Part shown: in pieces, positions 1 to 8,511 of the stretch
Layout of the letters: each line of letters begins with the position of its first letter
Position numbering within the stretch: the first letter of the stretch is position 1
Source of the DNA: Cyclobacteriaceae bacterium
GTDB lineage: Bacteria; Bacteroidota; Bacteroidia; Cytophagales; Cyclobacteriaceae
DNA: 39,183 nucleotides
NCBI GenBank assembly: GCA_015488485.1
Contig: WFNR01000001.1
Coordinates: 1 to 39,183 of the forward strand
Direction: 5' to 3'
The notes under the pieces: model-generated
Seen by the model: the letters and a program-made list of their open reading frames with translations, nothing else
Told to the model about the DNA's origin: nothing
The model's database searches: none
Translations under genes and position numbers: made by a program

Positions 1-163
1 GATTACTTAAGGTACTGGCTTCGCCCAACGTACCGCCCAATATGATACCGGCCACCCCGGCATCCAACTGCGCAGCAATATTTGCAGCAAAAGCCGCCAG
101 ATCCAACTTGTCATCTGCTGTAAACTTGGTGGTAACTGCCGGAAAAACCCCCTGCCAATTCAT
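1..163 (-). CDS. DapA-family (dihydrodipicolinate synthase-like) aldolase, 5' end only
   Basis: The reverse strand opens with ATG at 163 and reads about 54 residues before the window edge cuts it off. The N-terminus (MNWQGVFPAVTTKF, then GVAGIILGGTLGEASTLS) matches the first beta strand and the G(T/G)xGE loop of the DHDPS/N-acetylneuraminate lyase Schiff-base aldolase superfamily. The catalytic lysine lies outside the window. The gene is divergent from an AraC regulator. In Bacteroidota this arrangement often belongs to hydroxyproline catabolism, with an aldolase acting after 4-hydroxyproline epimerase, but the rest of such a cluster would be beyond the left edge, so this role is only inferred. 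True lysine-pathway DapA is less likely next to an AraC regulator. Confidence 0.8.
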   Translation of the reverse strand, partial: MNWQGVFPAVTTKFTADDKLDLAAFAANIAAQLDAGVAGIILGGTLGEASTLSN

Positions 164-181
164 ACTCGTTACTTTACAGGG

Positions 182-189
182 CAAAAGTA
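182..189 (-). promoter_or_regulatory. -7 element of the DapA-like gene
   Basis: On the reverse strand TACTTTTG fits the Bacteroidota -7 consensus TAnnTTTG and lies 18 bases upstream of the ATG at 163. No TTG or TTTG is found 19-20 bases further upstream, so the promoter may depend on an activator. Confidence 0.55.
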
Positions 190-199
190 TTAACTGTAA

Positions 200-217
200 T
201 TAGCATGTTGTTGCTAA
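200..217. promoter_or_regulatory. Inverted repeat, candidate operator in the divergent spacer
   Basis: TTAGCATGTTGTTGCTAA has perfect 6-base arms around a 6-base centre. It sits where the missing -33 box of the DapA-like promoter should be, and about 50 bases upstream of the araC -7 element. This placement would suit a site for the adjacent AraC-family protein. Binding is inferred. Confidence 0.35.
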
Positions 218-268
218 CACTTATCCACTGTTTATACTTTTTTAACATATTTTTGAAAGAAGATAGTT

Positions 269-276
269 TAATTTTG
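269..276 (+). promoter_or_regulatory. -7 element of the AraC-family gene
   Basis: TAATTTTG matches TAnnTTTG and ends 14 bases before the ATG at 291, implying a very short 5' leader. No good TTTG is seen at the -33 distance. Confidence 0.45.
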
Positions 277-290
277 TTATTTTAGTACCT

Positions 291-1142
291 ATGAAGCCAC
301 TGCCTTTTAAAATACCCTACGGAGCCGACAGCTCTATTGTTGTAGAGCATGCCCGGATGCCGCATTTCTACGGTTCATATCATACCCATGAGGAGTTACA
401 ACTCATGTTGATACTGCGAGGAAAAGGCACAGCCTATATCGGTGATAAAATCCTCCCTTTTACCCATGGTGATATTTTCCTCCTCGGGCAGGATCTGCCG
501 CATGTTTTCAAAGACGATGCGACTACCCGCCCGGGTATCGAATACATTGCCGTCTTCTTCTTGGCCGACTTCATGGGCGAAGGCTTTCTGGAACTGCCGG
601 AAAGCCAGAAAGTAGCAGCGATTATGCACGACTGCAAGCTGGGTATCAAAGTGACCGACCATCAAGCAGCCAAGCCCATTGTAAGAGCCATAAAACGACT
701 CATCAGGCTAGAAGGCTTACAAAGACTACTGACACTGGTGCAGATATTGCAATGCCTGGCCGTGCTTGAAGAAAAAGAAACGCTCACCAGCCCGGGCTAT
801 TACAAACCCAGGCGGATGGAAGACGGCAAAAAAATCAATGATGTTTTCAACTTCCTGATGAACAACTACCACCGCGAAATCAAGCTCAATGAAGTAGCTG
901 AAGTAGCCAATATGAGCCCTACGGCTTTTTGCCGCTATTTCAAGCAACATACGCGCAAAACCTACTCACGTTTTTTGAATGAAATAAGAATAGGCAAGGC
1001 CTGCAAGATGCTGAGTGAGAGCGATATACCTATCGGCACCATATGCTACCGGAGTGGCTTCAGCAACCTGTCGAACTTCAACCGTCAATTCAAGAAGATT
1101 ACCGGTTATACCCCTTCGCGTTACCAAAAACTACACAAATGA
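291..1142 (+). CDS. AraC-family transcriptional regulator with N-terminal cupin
   Basis: A 283-residue cytoplasmic DNA-binding regulator. Residues 1 to about 80 form a cupin-like sensory fold with the HTHEELQLMLILRGKG core, typical of AraC effector domains. Residues about 180-283 hold the two helix-turn-helix motifs of the AraC/XylS domain, with the signature GFSNLSNFNRQFKKITGYTP near the end. Length is normal for the family. The ATG at 291 follows a -7 element and fits the cupin start. It is divergent from the DapA-like gene and its TGA overlaps the ATG of the next gene. The likely role is control of the divergent catabolic gene or genes; the effector is unknown, with hydroxyproline a guess from known Bacteroidota neighbourhoods. 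Confidence 0.9.
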   Translation: MKPLPFKIPYGADSSIVVEHARMPHFYGSYHTHEELQLMLILRGKGTAYIGDKILPFTHGDIFLLGQDLPHVFKDDATTRPGIEYIAVFFLADFMGEGFLELPESQKVAAIMHDCKLGIKVTDHQAAKPIVRAIKRLIRLEGLQRLLTLVQILQCLAVLEEKETLTSPGYYKPRRMEDGKKINDVFNFLMNNYHREIKLNEVAEVANMSPTAFCRYFKQHTRKTYSRFLNEIRIGKACKMLSESDIPIGTICYRSGFSNLSNFNRQFKKITGYTPSRYQKLHK

Positions 1143-2152
1143 AGCACCTGTTATGGCCCGGCTGGCTGCTGCTACCCTGTTGGCTATGCGCGCAGCCGGT
1201 TGTCACCCCACAAGCGAGCGGCACCACAGCCAGCCTGCGCGGCCTGTCGGCCGTTAACGACCGCATAGCCTGGAGCAGCGGCTCGGGTGGCACGGTACTA
1301 CGTACCCTCGATGGCGGCCTTCACTGGCAGGACGTGTCGCCTGCCGGGGCCGATACGCTCGATTTCCGGGATGTACAGGCTTTCTCGGCCGATGAGGCGC
1401 TCATCATGCATGCCGGCTTCCCAGGCCTTATCCTTCGTACCCACGATGGCGGCCGCCACTGGCAGCCGGTTTATCTCGACCCGCGCCCGGGTATCTTTCT
1501 TGATGCCCTGGCCTTTTGGGACGAGCGCCACGGCCTGGCCTTTGGCGATGCCCTGGATGGCCGCATAGTGGTTATCACCACCACTGACGGAGGCCGTAGC
1601 TGGCAACGCCAGCGCGGCCCGGCCGCCTTAACGCAAGAGGGCGGCTATGCGGCCAGCGGCACCTGCGTGGCCACCTGGGGCGACAGCCTGGCGTGGATAG
1701 CCCTGGGCACCCCGGCCGCCCGCGTACTCTGCACCTCCAACCGCAGCCAACACTGGCAGGGCGGCCCCACCCCTATGCAGCAGAACGAAGCGGGCTGTGG
1801 TATTTTCTCGCTGGCTTTTTCCACAGCGCAGTACGGCATAGCCGTAGGCGGCTGCTACACCCACCCCGAGGCCACGACAAAAAACCTGGCTATCACCCGC
1901 GATGGCGGCCGCACCTGGCAGTTGGTAGCAAAGCAAGTGCCGCGTGGTTACCGCTCGGCCGTGGCCTGGCTGCCGGGTACCACCACCTGGCTCTGCACCG
2001 GCCCCAGCGGCACCGACATATCTTACGACAATGGCCTAAGCTGGCAAGCACTCGATAGTATAGGCTACCATGCTCTGGCGCTGCCCACTAAGGCGGGCGG
2101 CTGGCTGTGCGGCCCCCGCGGCCGCCTGGCACGGGTGGACTTTAAGGAGTAA
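1139..2152 (+). CDS. Secreted BNR/Asp-box repeat protein (Ycf48-like beta-propeller)
   Basis: The chosen ATG at 1139 overlaps the AraC stop codon (ATGA). The reading frame extends further upstream, but the first residues from 1139 (MKHLLWPGWLLLPCWLCAQP) make a clear signal peptide. The mature protein has about six Asp-box repeats of the type T-x-D-G-G-x-x-W: RTLDGGLHW, RTHDGGRHW, TTDGGRSW, CTSNRSQHW, TRDGGRTW and SYDNGLSW. These predict a beta-propeller like Ycf48/HCF136 or sialidase-type folds. It is about 337 residues long and probably exported to the periplasm or surface. Such proteins are common in Bacteroidota and function is rarely known. No sialidase catalytic residues could be assigned. 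Translational coupling to the regulator may only reflect compact gene packing. Confidence 0.8.
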   Translation: MKHLLWPGWLLLPCWLCAQPVVTPQASGTTASLRGLSAVNDRIAWSSGSGGTVLRTLDGGLHWQDVSPAGADTLDFRDVQAFSADEALIMHAGFPGLILRTHDGGRHWQPVYLDPRPGIFLDALAFWDERHGLAFGDALDGRIVVITTTDGGRSWQRQRGPAALTQEGGYAASGTCVATWGDSLAWIALGTPAARVLCTSNRSQHWQGGPTPMQQNEAGCGIFSLAFSTAQYGIAVGGCYTHPEATTKNLAITRDGGRTWQLVAKQVPRGYRSAVAWLPGTTTWLCTGPSGTDISYDNGLSWQALDSIGYHALALPTKAGGWLCGPRGRLARVDFKE

Positions 2153-2304
2153 CCCTGAGAATTCATCAGTATTTTTGGCTTACTCACTAAGGCATCCCGA
2201 AATAGATAATGTAGAAATTTTTCCCATATTCTGTCATGAACTAACTTGAGCAAAGTAACCCGACCGGCAAGATGAATAAACGGCAACCGTATACACCTAT
2301 CCCA

Positions 2305-2335
2305 TTGGTTATTGGTTGATAAAAAAGTAAATTTG
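2305..2335 (+). promoter_or_regulatory. Promoter of the triple-domain helicase gene
   Basis: TTG at 2305-2307, a 20-base spacer, then TAAATTTG at 2328-2335, a good Bacteroidota -33/-7 pair. The predicted leader is about 58 bases. The AT-rich acquired gene therefore carries a promoter of host type. Confidence 0.55.
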
Positions 2336-2399
2336 GTGAGTATAGCAAGTTGGGGAGAATGCTAAAAGAGATACTTTAGAAAATACATTATCTATATCA

Positions 2400-5300
2400 A
2401 TGAAGAAAACAATTTTTATCGATACAGAAGTAGATGTTATAAGCAAAAAAATCATTGATATTGGCGGAATTACTACTGATAATGTACAGTTTCATTCAAC
2501 CTCTATTTCTAAATTTCTTGATTTAATAAATCGTTATGAGTATGTATGTGGGCATAATATCATTAATCACGATTTACATTATATTGAAAAATTCTCACAA
2601 ATAAATATATCAGGCCTAAGAGCTATTGATACACTCTATTTGTCCCCTTTACTTTTTCCTGCGAAACCTTATCACAGACTGCTAAAAGACGATAAATTAC
2701 AAACAGAAGAGTTAAATAACCCATTAAATGATGCCTTAAAAGCAAAAGAACTATTTTATGATGAAATAATAGCATTTCAAGAAATAAACAATGACTTAAA
2801 ACAAATTTATTACACTTTATTAAGTGACATTAAGGAATTTAAATGGTTCTTTCATTTTGTCGATTATATACCATTTAATGTTGATACTGATAGCCTAATA
2901 AAAAGAAAATTCCGTGATAAAATTTGCCAAAATGCGGATATAAAATATTTAATTCAGGAAGCCCCTGTGGAATTAGCTTATTGTTTGGCTTTAATCAATA
3001 CAAATAGCAGATACTCAATTACTCCACCATGGGTAATAAAAAATTATCCGGATGTTGAAAGAGTAATGTATTTGTTAAGAAACAATCCTTGCCTGAAAGG
3101 TTGTTCGTATTGCAATAAATCACTTGATGCTAAACTTGGGTTAAAAAAGTATTTCGGTTTTGATTCATTCAGAACTTTTGAAGGTAAAGCGTTACAGGAA
3201 GAAGCTGTCAAAGCTGCCATCAATAACAAATCCATTTTGGTAATATTTCCCACCGGAGGAGGTAAATCATTAACATTTCAAGTTCCCGCTCTGATGAGTG
3301 GTGAAAATGTGAAGGGCTTGACTGTTGTAATTTCACCACTTCAATCTTTAATGAAAGACCAGGTTGATAATCTGGAAAAATCAAACATTACGGAGGCTGT
3401 AACTATTAATGGTTTGTTAGATCCCATTGAGCGGGCTAAATCATTTGAACGAGTGGAAAACGGTTCTGCTTCCCTGCTATATATTTCACCGGAATCTTTG
3501 AGGTCAAAATCAATTGAACGCCTATTGCTTGGGCGAAATGTAGTTCGATTTGTAATTGATGAAGCCCACTGTTTTTCTTCATGGGGGCATGACTTTCGGA
3601 TTGACTACCTCTATATTGGCGATTTTATTAAATCATTACAAGAAAAGAAAAATCTAGAAGAAGGAATCCCCATTTCATGTTTTACAGCAACTGCAAAACA
3701 AAATGTAATTCAGGATATAAAAGACTATTTTCAGGAAAAGCTATCGTTAGAATTAGAAATATTTAGTTCAATAGTATCACGTCCCAATCTTACGTACAAA
3801 GTAATTCCAAAAGAAAACGAAGAAGAAAAATACAATACATTGCGAAATCTGATTGATGGCAAAAAATGTCCAACAATTGTGTATGTTTCACGCACCCGAA
3901 AGGCTTATCGAATAGCAGAAAGACTAACAATTGACGGATACCGGGCAAAGCCTTATCATGGAAAAATGGATAAACAGGAAAAAATTGAAAATCAAGATGC
4001 ATTTATTAGAGACGAAGTAGACATAATGGTTGCAACATCAGCTTTTGGGATGGGCGTTGATAAAAAAGACGTGGGAATGGTAATTCATTATGAATTGTCT
4101 GATTCACTTGAAAACTATGTTCAAGAAGCAGGTAGAGCAGGAAGAGACGAAAAAATAAATGCGGACTGTTATGTTCTATTTAATGAAGAGGATTTGAGCA
4201 AACACTTTATTTTGCTTAATCAAACTAAGTTAAACATTAAAGAGATTCAACAAATTTGGAAAGCAATAAAAGACATCACCCGTTTTAGGTCAAAAGTATC
4301 TAATTCGGCTTTGGAGATTGCACGAAAAGCAGGCTGGGATGATAACGTAGTTGAGATTGAAACAAGGGTAACTACTGCAATAGCAGCACTGGAAGAGGCA
4401 GGATACCTGAAGCGGGGTCAAAATATGCCCAGGATTTTTGCCAATAGTATCCTGTCTAAAAATGCTCAGGAGGCCATTGATAAAATAAATTCATCGGAAA
4501 AATTCAATGAGAGACAAAAGCAGCATGCAGTTAGAATAATCAAGAAATTATTTTCCAGTAAGAATAGAAAAAAAGCTACAGATGAGGTTGCTGAGTCTAG
4601 AATAGACTATATCTCCGATCACTTAGGCATTGTAAAAGAAGAAGTTATCAATGTAATTAATTTGTTGCGTGAGGAAAAAATACTTGCTGACACAAAAGAC
4701 TTAACAGCTTTTATTAAACGAGGGGAAAACAAAAATCGTTCATTGCGAATTTTTAACACAATAAGCAAAATTGAAAATTTTCTAGTTACGCAGTTTACTC
4801 AACAAGAAAAAACGTTTCATATAAAAGAACTAAACGAGCTAATTGAAGAAACATGCTGCAAAGATGTATCACCAAATAAGATTAAAACGATAATCAATTT
4901 TTGGGCTATCAAAAACTGGATTAAAAGAAAGCAACACGATTTTTCTAAAAATCACTTAACCATTGTATCAAACTATTCCAAATCGGAACTAAAAGAAAAA
5001 CTGAAAAGAAGACATGAATTAGCTCGTTTTATAGTTGATTTTCTATATTCAAGAAGTAATAAAAATTTGGCTGACCAGGACAAGGATAAAGAACTGGTTT
5101 TAGTTGAATTCTCTGTTCATGAATTAAAACAAGAACACGATATTCAAAACAAACTGTTTAAGCAGCAAATTACTATTGCGGATGTAGAAGATGCATTATT
5201 TTATTTATCAAGAATTGAAGCTATAAAAATTGAAGGAGGATTTCTTGTTGTTTATAATAAACTTAGTATTGAAAGACTCGAACAGGATAATAAAAAAAGG

Positions 5301-7208
5301 TATAAAACGGACGATTACAAGAGGCTAAAACAATTCTACGAAAACAAAGTTCAGCAAATTCATATTGTTGGTGAATATGCTAAAAAGATGATAAAAGATT
5401 ATAAAGAAGCCCTTCAATTTGTTGATGATTATTTTCAGTTAAACTACCGGTCATTTCTGAATAAATATTTCAAAGGAAGTCGACAAAATGAGATAAAAAG
5501 AAATATTACACCCGCCAAATTTAGGCAGTTGTTTGGAGAACTATCACCCGCACAACTGGGTATTATAAAAGATGATACTTCTCCGTATATTGTTGTTGCA
5601 GCCGGACCAGGAAGTGGTAAGACTAGAATCCTGGTACATAAACTTGCTTCCTTATTACTTATGGAAGATGTTAAGCACGAACAATTGCTAATGGTAACTT
5701 TTTCAAGAGCAGCAGCAACAGAATTTAAAAAGCGGTTGTTTGAGTTAATAGGCAATGCGGCTGCTTTTATTGAAATAAAAACCTTTCATGCTTATTGTTT
5801 CGATTTGCTTGGAAAAGTAGGATCAATTGAAAAGTCACAAACTATTATAAGTAAAGCTATTGAAAAAATCAGAAATAACGATATTGAACCTAACAGGATA
5901 ACAAAAGCAGTATTGGTAATTGATGAAGCTCAGGATATGGACAAATATGAATTTGAGCTCATAAAAACATTAATGGAATTTAATGAAGAGATGAGAGTCA
6001 TAGCTGTTGGTGACGATGATCAAAATATTTATGAATTCCGCGGAGCTAGTTCACAATATTTAGAACGATTTATTTCAAAACAAAATGCCAAAAAAATTGA
6101 ATTAATTGAAAATTACCGTAGCAAGTCAAATATTGTTGAATTTACAAACCAGTTTGTTAAAAAGATAAAACACCGACTTAAAGATACGCCTATTGTTCCA
6201 CAAACAAATGAAATAGGTCAAGTAAATATAACTAAATATTCTAACCCTAACCTTATTGAGCCTGTTGTTAAAAGTGTTTTATCATCAGAGTTAAAGGGCA
6301 CAACATGTGTTTTAACTCATACAAATTATGAAGCATTGCAAGTAACGGGTTTATTGTTACACAACGGTTTCTCTGCAAGATTAATTCAAACCAACGATAA
6401 TTTTAATTTATATAATTTAGCAGAAATTCGCTTTTTTATTCAACAACTTAATTTCTCTGATGATAAATACATTATTAGCGATGATAATTGGAAAGCAGCC
6501 AAACGAAAACTATGGGATAAATATCGAGATAGTTTAAGAATTAATATTTGTATCAATTTAATTAAAGATTTTGAGCTTAGCAATCCTAAAAAGAGGTATC
6601 GATCCGATTTTGAGGTTTTTGTAAGAGAATCTAAACTTGAAGATTTCTCAGATACTAAAGGAGAAACAATTTTTGTTTCAACCATTCATAAATCCAAAGG
6701 GAAGGAGTTTGACAATGTATTTTTATTGCTTAACGGAATAAATCCTGATACGGATGCCAAGAAACGTGAATTATATGTTGCCATGACAAGAGCAAAACAA
6801 AAACTTTCTATTCATGTAAAAGGAGACTTTCTTGATGATATTACATGTCAAAATTTAGATAGGAAGATTGACTATTCTCAATATGAAAAACCTGAAATAT
6901 TAATTGAACATCTGACACACAAAGATATTTGGCTAGATTATTTTATTCAAAAACAAAAATTAATTTCTAATCTCAAAAGCGGAGATAAATTAACCGTAGA
7001 TAATGAAGGTTGTGCTGACAAATATGGAAATTCGATTTTGAAATTTTCAAACTCATATAAAGAAAAAATATTATCCCATGAAAAGAATGGCTATAAATTG
7101 TCAGAATCCAAAGTAAACTATATTGTATATTGGCAAAAAGAAGAGTTTAATAAAGAAATAATGCTGGTATTACCTGAAATAAAGTACATAAAGCACGATG
7201 CCCCATAA
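2400..7208 (+). CDS. Fusion of DnaQ-like exonuclease fold, RecQ (SF2) helicase and UvrD-type (SF1) helicase
   Basis: A 1602-residue cytoplasmic DNA-processing protein. Residues 1-125 resemble a DEDD exonuclease: FIDTE (D8, E10), GHNIINHD (D58) and PLNDALKAKEL (D111), but the usual histidine five residues before D111 is N106. RecQ follows with motif 0 (YFGFDSFR), Walker A TGGGKS near 286, DEAHCFSSWGHDFR near 387 and QEAGRAGRD near 577. A RecQ-C-like winged region comes next. From about 1065 an SF1 helicase has GPGSGKTR, DEAQD, GDDDQNIYEFRGA, STIHKSKGKEFD and YVAMTRAK. All motor motifs look intact. The gene is much more AT-rich than its neighbours and stands alone, suggesting horizontal transfer. 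DNA repair or anti-phage function is possible; neither is shown by sequence. Confidence 0.93.
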   Translation: MKKTIFIDTEVDVISKKIIDIGGITTDNVQFHSTSISKFLDLINRYEYVCGHNIINHDLHYIEKFSQINISGLRAIDTLYLSPLLFPAKPYHRLLKDDKLQTEELNNPLNDALKAKELFYDEIIAFQEINNDLKQIYYTLLSDIKEFKWFFHFVDYIPFNVDTDSLIKRKFRDKICQNADIKYLIQEAPVELAYCLALINTNSRYSITPPWVIKNYPDVERVMYLLRNNPCLKGCSYCNKSLDAKLGLKKYFGFDSFRTFEGKALQEEAVKAAINNKSILVIFPTGGGKSLTFQVPALMSGENVKGLTVVISPLQSLMKDQVDNLEKSNITEAVTINGLLDPIERAKSFERVENGSASLLYISPESLRSKSIERLLLGRNVVRFVIDEAHCFSSWGHDFRIDYLYIGDFIKSLQEKKNLEEGIPISCFTATAKQNVIQDIKDYFQEKLSLELEIFSSIVSRPNLTYKVIPKENEEEKYNTLRNLIDGKKCPTIVYVSRTRKAYRIAERLTIDGYRAKPYHGKMDKQEKIENQDAFIRDEVDIMVATSAFGMGVDKKDVGMVIHYELSDSLENYVQEAGRAGRDEKINADCYVLFNEEDLSKHFILLNQTKLNIKEIQQIWKAIKDITRFRSKVSNSALEIARKAGWDDNVVEIETRVTTAIAALEEAGYLKRGQNMPRIFANSILSKNAQEAIDKINSSEKFNERQKQHAVRIIKKLFSSKNRKKATDEVAESRIDYISDHLGIVKEEVINVINLLREEKILADTKDLTAFIKRGENKNRSLRIFNTISKIENFLVTQFTQQEKTFHIKELNELIEETCCKDVSPNKIKTIINFWAIKNWIKRKQHDFSKNHLTIVSNYSKSELKEKLKRRHELARFIVDFLYSRSNKNLADQDKDKELVLVEFSVHELKQEHDIQNKLFKQQITIADVEDALFYLSRIEAIKIEGGFLVVYNKLSIERLEQDNKKRYKTDDYKRLKQFYENKVQQIHIVGEYAKKMIKDYKEALQFVDDYFQLNYRSFLNKYFKGSRQNEIKRNITPAKFRQLFGELSPAQLGIIKDDTSPYIVVAAGPGSGKTRILVHKLASLLLMEDVKHEQLLMVTFSRAAATEFKKRLFELIGNAAAFIEIKTFHAYCFDLLGKVGSIEKSQTIISKAIEKIRNNDIEPNRITKAVLVIDEAQDMDKYEFELIKTLMEFNEEMRVIAVGDDDQNIYEFRGASSQYLERFISKQNAKKIELIENYRSKSNIVEFTNQFVKKIKHRLKDTPIVPQTNEIGQVNITKYSNPNLIEPVVKSVLSSELKGTTCVLTHTNYEALQVTGLLLHNGFSARLIQTNDNFNLYNLAEIRFFIQQLNFSDDKYIISDDNWKAAKRKLWDKYRDSLRINICINLIKDFELSNPKKRYRSDFEVFVRESKLEDFSDTKGETIFVSTIHKSKGKEFDNVFLLLNGINPDTDAKKRELYVAMTRAKQKLSIHVKGDFLDDITCQNLDRKIDYSQYEKPEILIEHLTHKDIWLDYFIQKQKLISNLKSGDKLTVDNEGCADKYGNSILKFSNSYKEKILSHEKNGYKLSESKVNYIVYWQKEEFNKEIMLVLPEIKYIKHDAP

Positions 7209-7312
7209 AAAAAATATAGTGATTTTGGTATCAAATCGTATCAAAAACTTTTGCAAATTTCTCACAATTCTGTCTCACCTCCACCCCTATCGGCAGGCTG
7301 CCCCCCACCAGC

Positions 7313-8446
7313 CTATTCCACCTCCGCGGCCTTATGCGGATGCGCATAGAGCTCCTTGGCCTCCTTCTCTGAGCCCAGCAGAATGGATATCCACCTGGTT
7401 TTGGGGTTTTGCTCAAGCAGTATCTTGAAGACCATAGTAAGCGGCACGGACAAAAACATACCTACCGTGCCCAGTACAAAGCCCCAGAAAATCAGCGACA
7501 GAAAGACGATCAGCGTGGAAAGGCCCATATTCTTGCCCATCATGCGCGGCTCTATGATATTGCCGACCACCATATTTACCACCACATAGCCCAGCGTAGC
7601 CCAGCCGGCTCCGGCCGGCCCGGCCTGTACCAGGGCAAACAACACAGCCGGCACCCCGGCTATAATACTACCAATATTGGGGATGTAATTGAGCAAAAAG
7701 GCCACCATGCCCCACAGCAAGGCGTAGTCAATGTCGAAAATCAGCAGCCACAGCCAGATCAGCACCCCGGTAATCAGGCTGATGATTGTTTTCAGGCCCA
7801 GGTAGCCGCGGATGCTCTCCCCTATGGTGGTCATTACCCGCAGGTTGTTGGTATGGTAATAACGGGCTATCACCTTGGCTTTTAAACGCAGCGAAGCACG
7901 CTCCAGCAACAGGAACATCACAATAAAAAAAATCAGGAAGGCATTGCTCATTATCCCGCCCAGCTCCGAAAGAATTGAGGCCGTGTAGTTCATGATCTTA
8001 CCGGGGTCAATCTTTTGTTCCCACGACCGGTTATCAACATGTATGCCGAGACGCGCCAGCGAATCGAGTGTGTTGTTCATAATCTCACGCAACTTGGCGC
8101 CATACAGCGGGGCATCATTGGCAAAGCTGTTGAACGATTGCCCCAGAATAGCCCCCAGGCCAAAAAACAACACCATTATGCCGGTGAGTACAATTACCAC
8201 CGCCAGGGTGTGGTTTACCTTACGCTTGTAGAGCCACAAAACGGGCTGCACGCATATAATACCGATAAACAAAGCCAGCAAAGTGGTGGTGATAATGCCC
8301 TGGGCGGCCATTACTCCGGCAATCACAATTACAAAGGCAGCCAGATTAACTAGCGTAGAACCGCTTCTTCCTTTTTTCTTTTTCGCCAACTTAAAATGCT
8401 GTTTGCGGTAAAGGTATAAAATTTTGCCCAAAGGATTGGCCCGCAA
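7313..8446 (-). CDS. AI-2E family permease
   Basis: An inner-membrane protein of up to 377 residues in the AI-2 exporter family (PF01594). It has two N-terminal membrane helices (LVNLAAFVIVIAGVMAAQGI and the next), a charged middle segment and a C-terminal block with the family motif around LLNYIPNIGSIIAGVPAVLFAL and the conserved GNIIEPRMMG. Family members range from AI-2 export to Na+/H+ antiport, so the substrate cannot be named. The first available codon is TTG at 8446; another TTG at 8389 would begin MAKKKKGRSG and give about 358 residues, nearer the usual family length. No ATG is available in that region. It converges with the helicase gene and is divergent from the HMA-AraC gene. Confidence 0.85.
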   Translation of the reverse strand: MRANPLGKILYLYRKQHFKLAKKKKGRSGSTLVNLAAFVIVIAGVMAAQGIITTTLLALFIGIICVQPVLWLYKRKVNHTLAVVIVLTGIMVLFFGLGAILGQSFNSFANDAPLYGAKLREIMNNTLDSLARLGIHVDNRSWEQKIDPGKIMNYTASILSELGGIMSNAFLIFFIVMFLLLERASLRLKAKVIARYYHTNNLRVMTTIGESIRGYLGLKTIISLITGVLIWLWLLIFDIDYALLWGMVAFLLNYIPNIGSIIAGVPAVLFALVQAGPAGAGWATLGYVVVNMVVGNIIEPRMMGKNMGLSTLIVFLSLIFWGFVLGTVGMFLSVPLTMVFKILLEQNPKTRWISILLGSEKEAKELYAHPHKAAEVE

Positions 8447-8511
8447 TACGGGGCTGTTTTAGCGCTACACTAAAAGAAATTAACTAACTTAGGACGCTGA
8501 ATTCATCCGCT

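Noticed and set aside
1043-1138. Upstream extension of the BNR-repeat protein
   Set aside because: It would overlap the AraC HTH domain by about 96 bases; the ATG at 1139 gives a clean signal peptide.
3090-3113. CX3CX2C (C231, C235, C238) resembling a radical-SAM cluster motif
   Set aside because: It lies in the linker before RecQ motif 0 with no SAM-barrel features; at most a partial metal site.
2228-7274. Direct repeat ATTCTGTC at 2228-2235 and 7267-7274 as a target-site duplication of the AT-rich island
   Set aside because: Eight bases is likely to recur by chance over 5 kb, and no transposase or terminal inverted repeats are present.
7209-7312. Terminator between the convergent helicase and permease genes
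   Set aside because: Only GGCAG-G-CTGCC was found, too small and without a T tract on either side.
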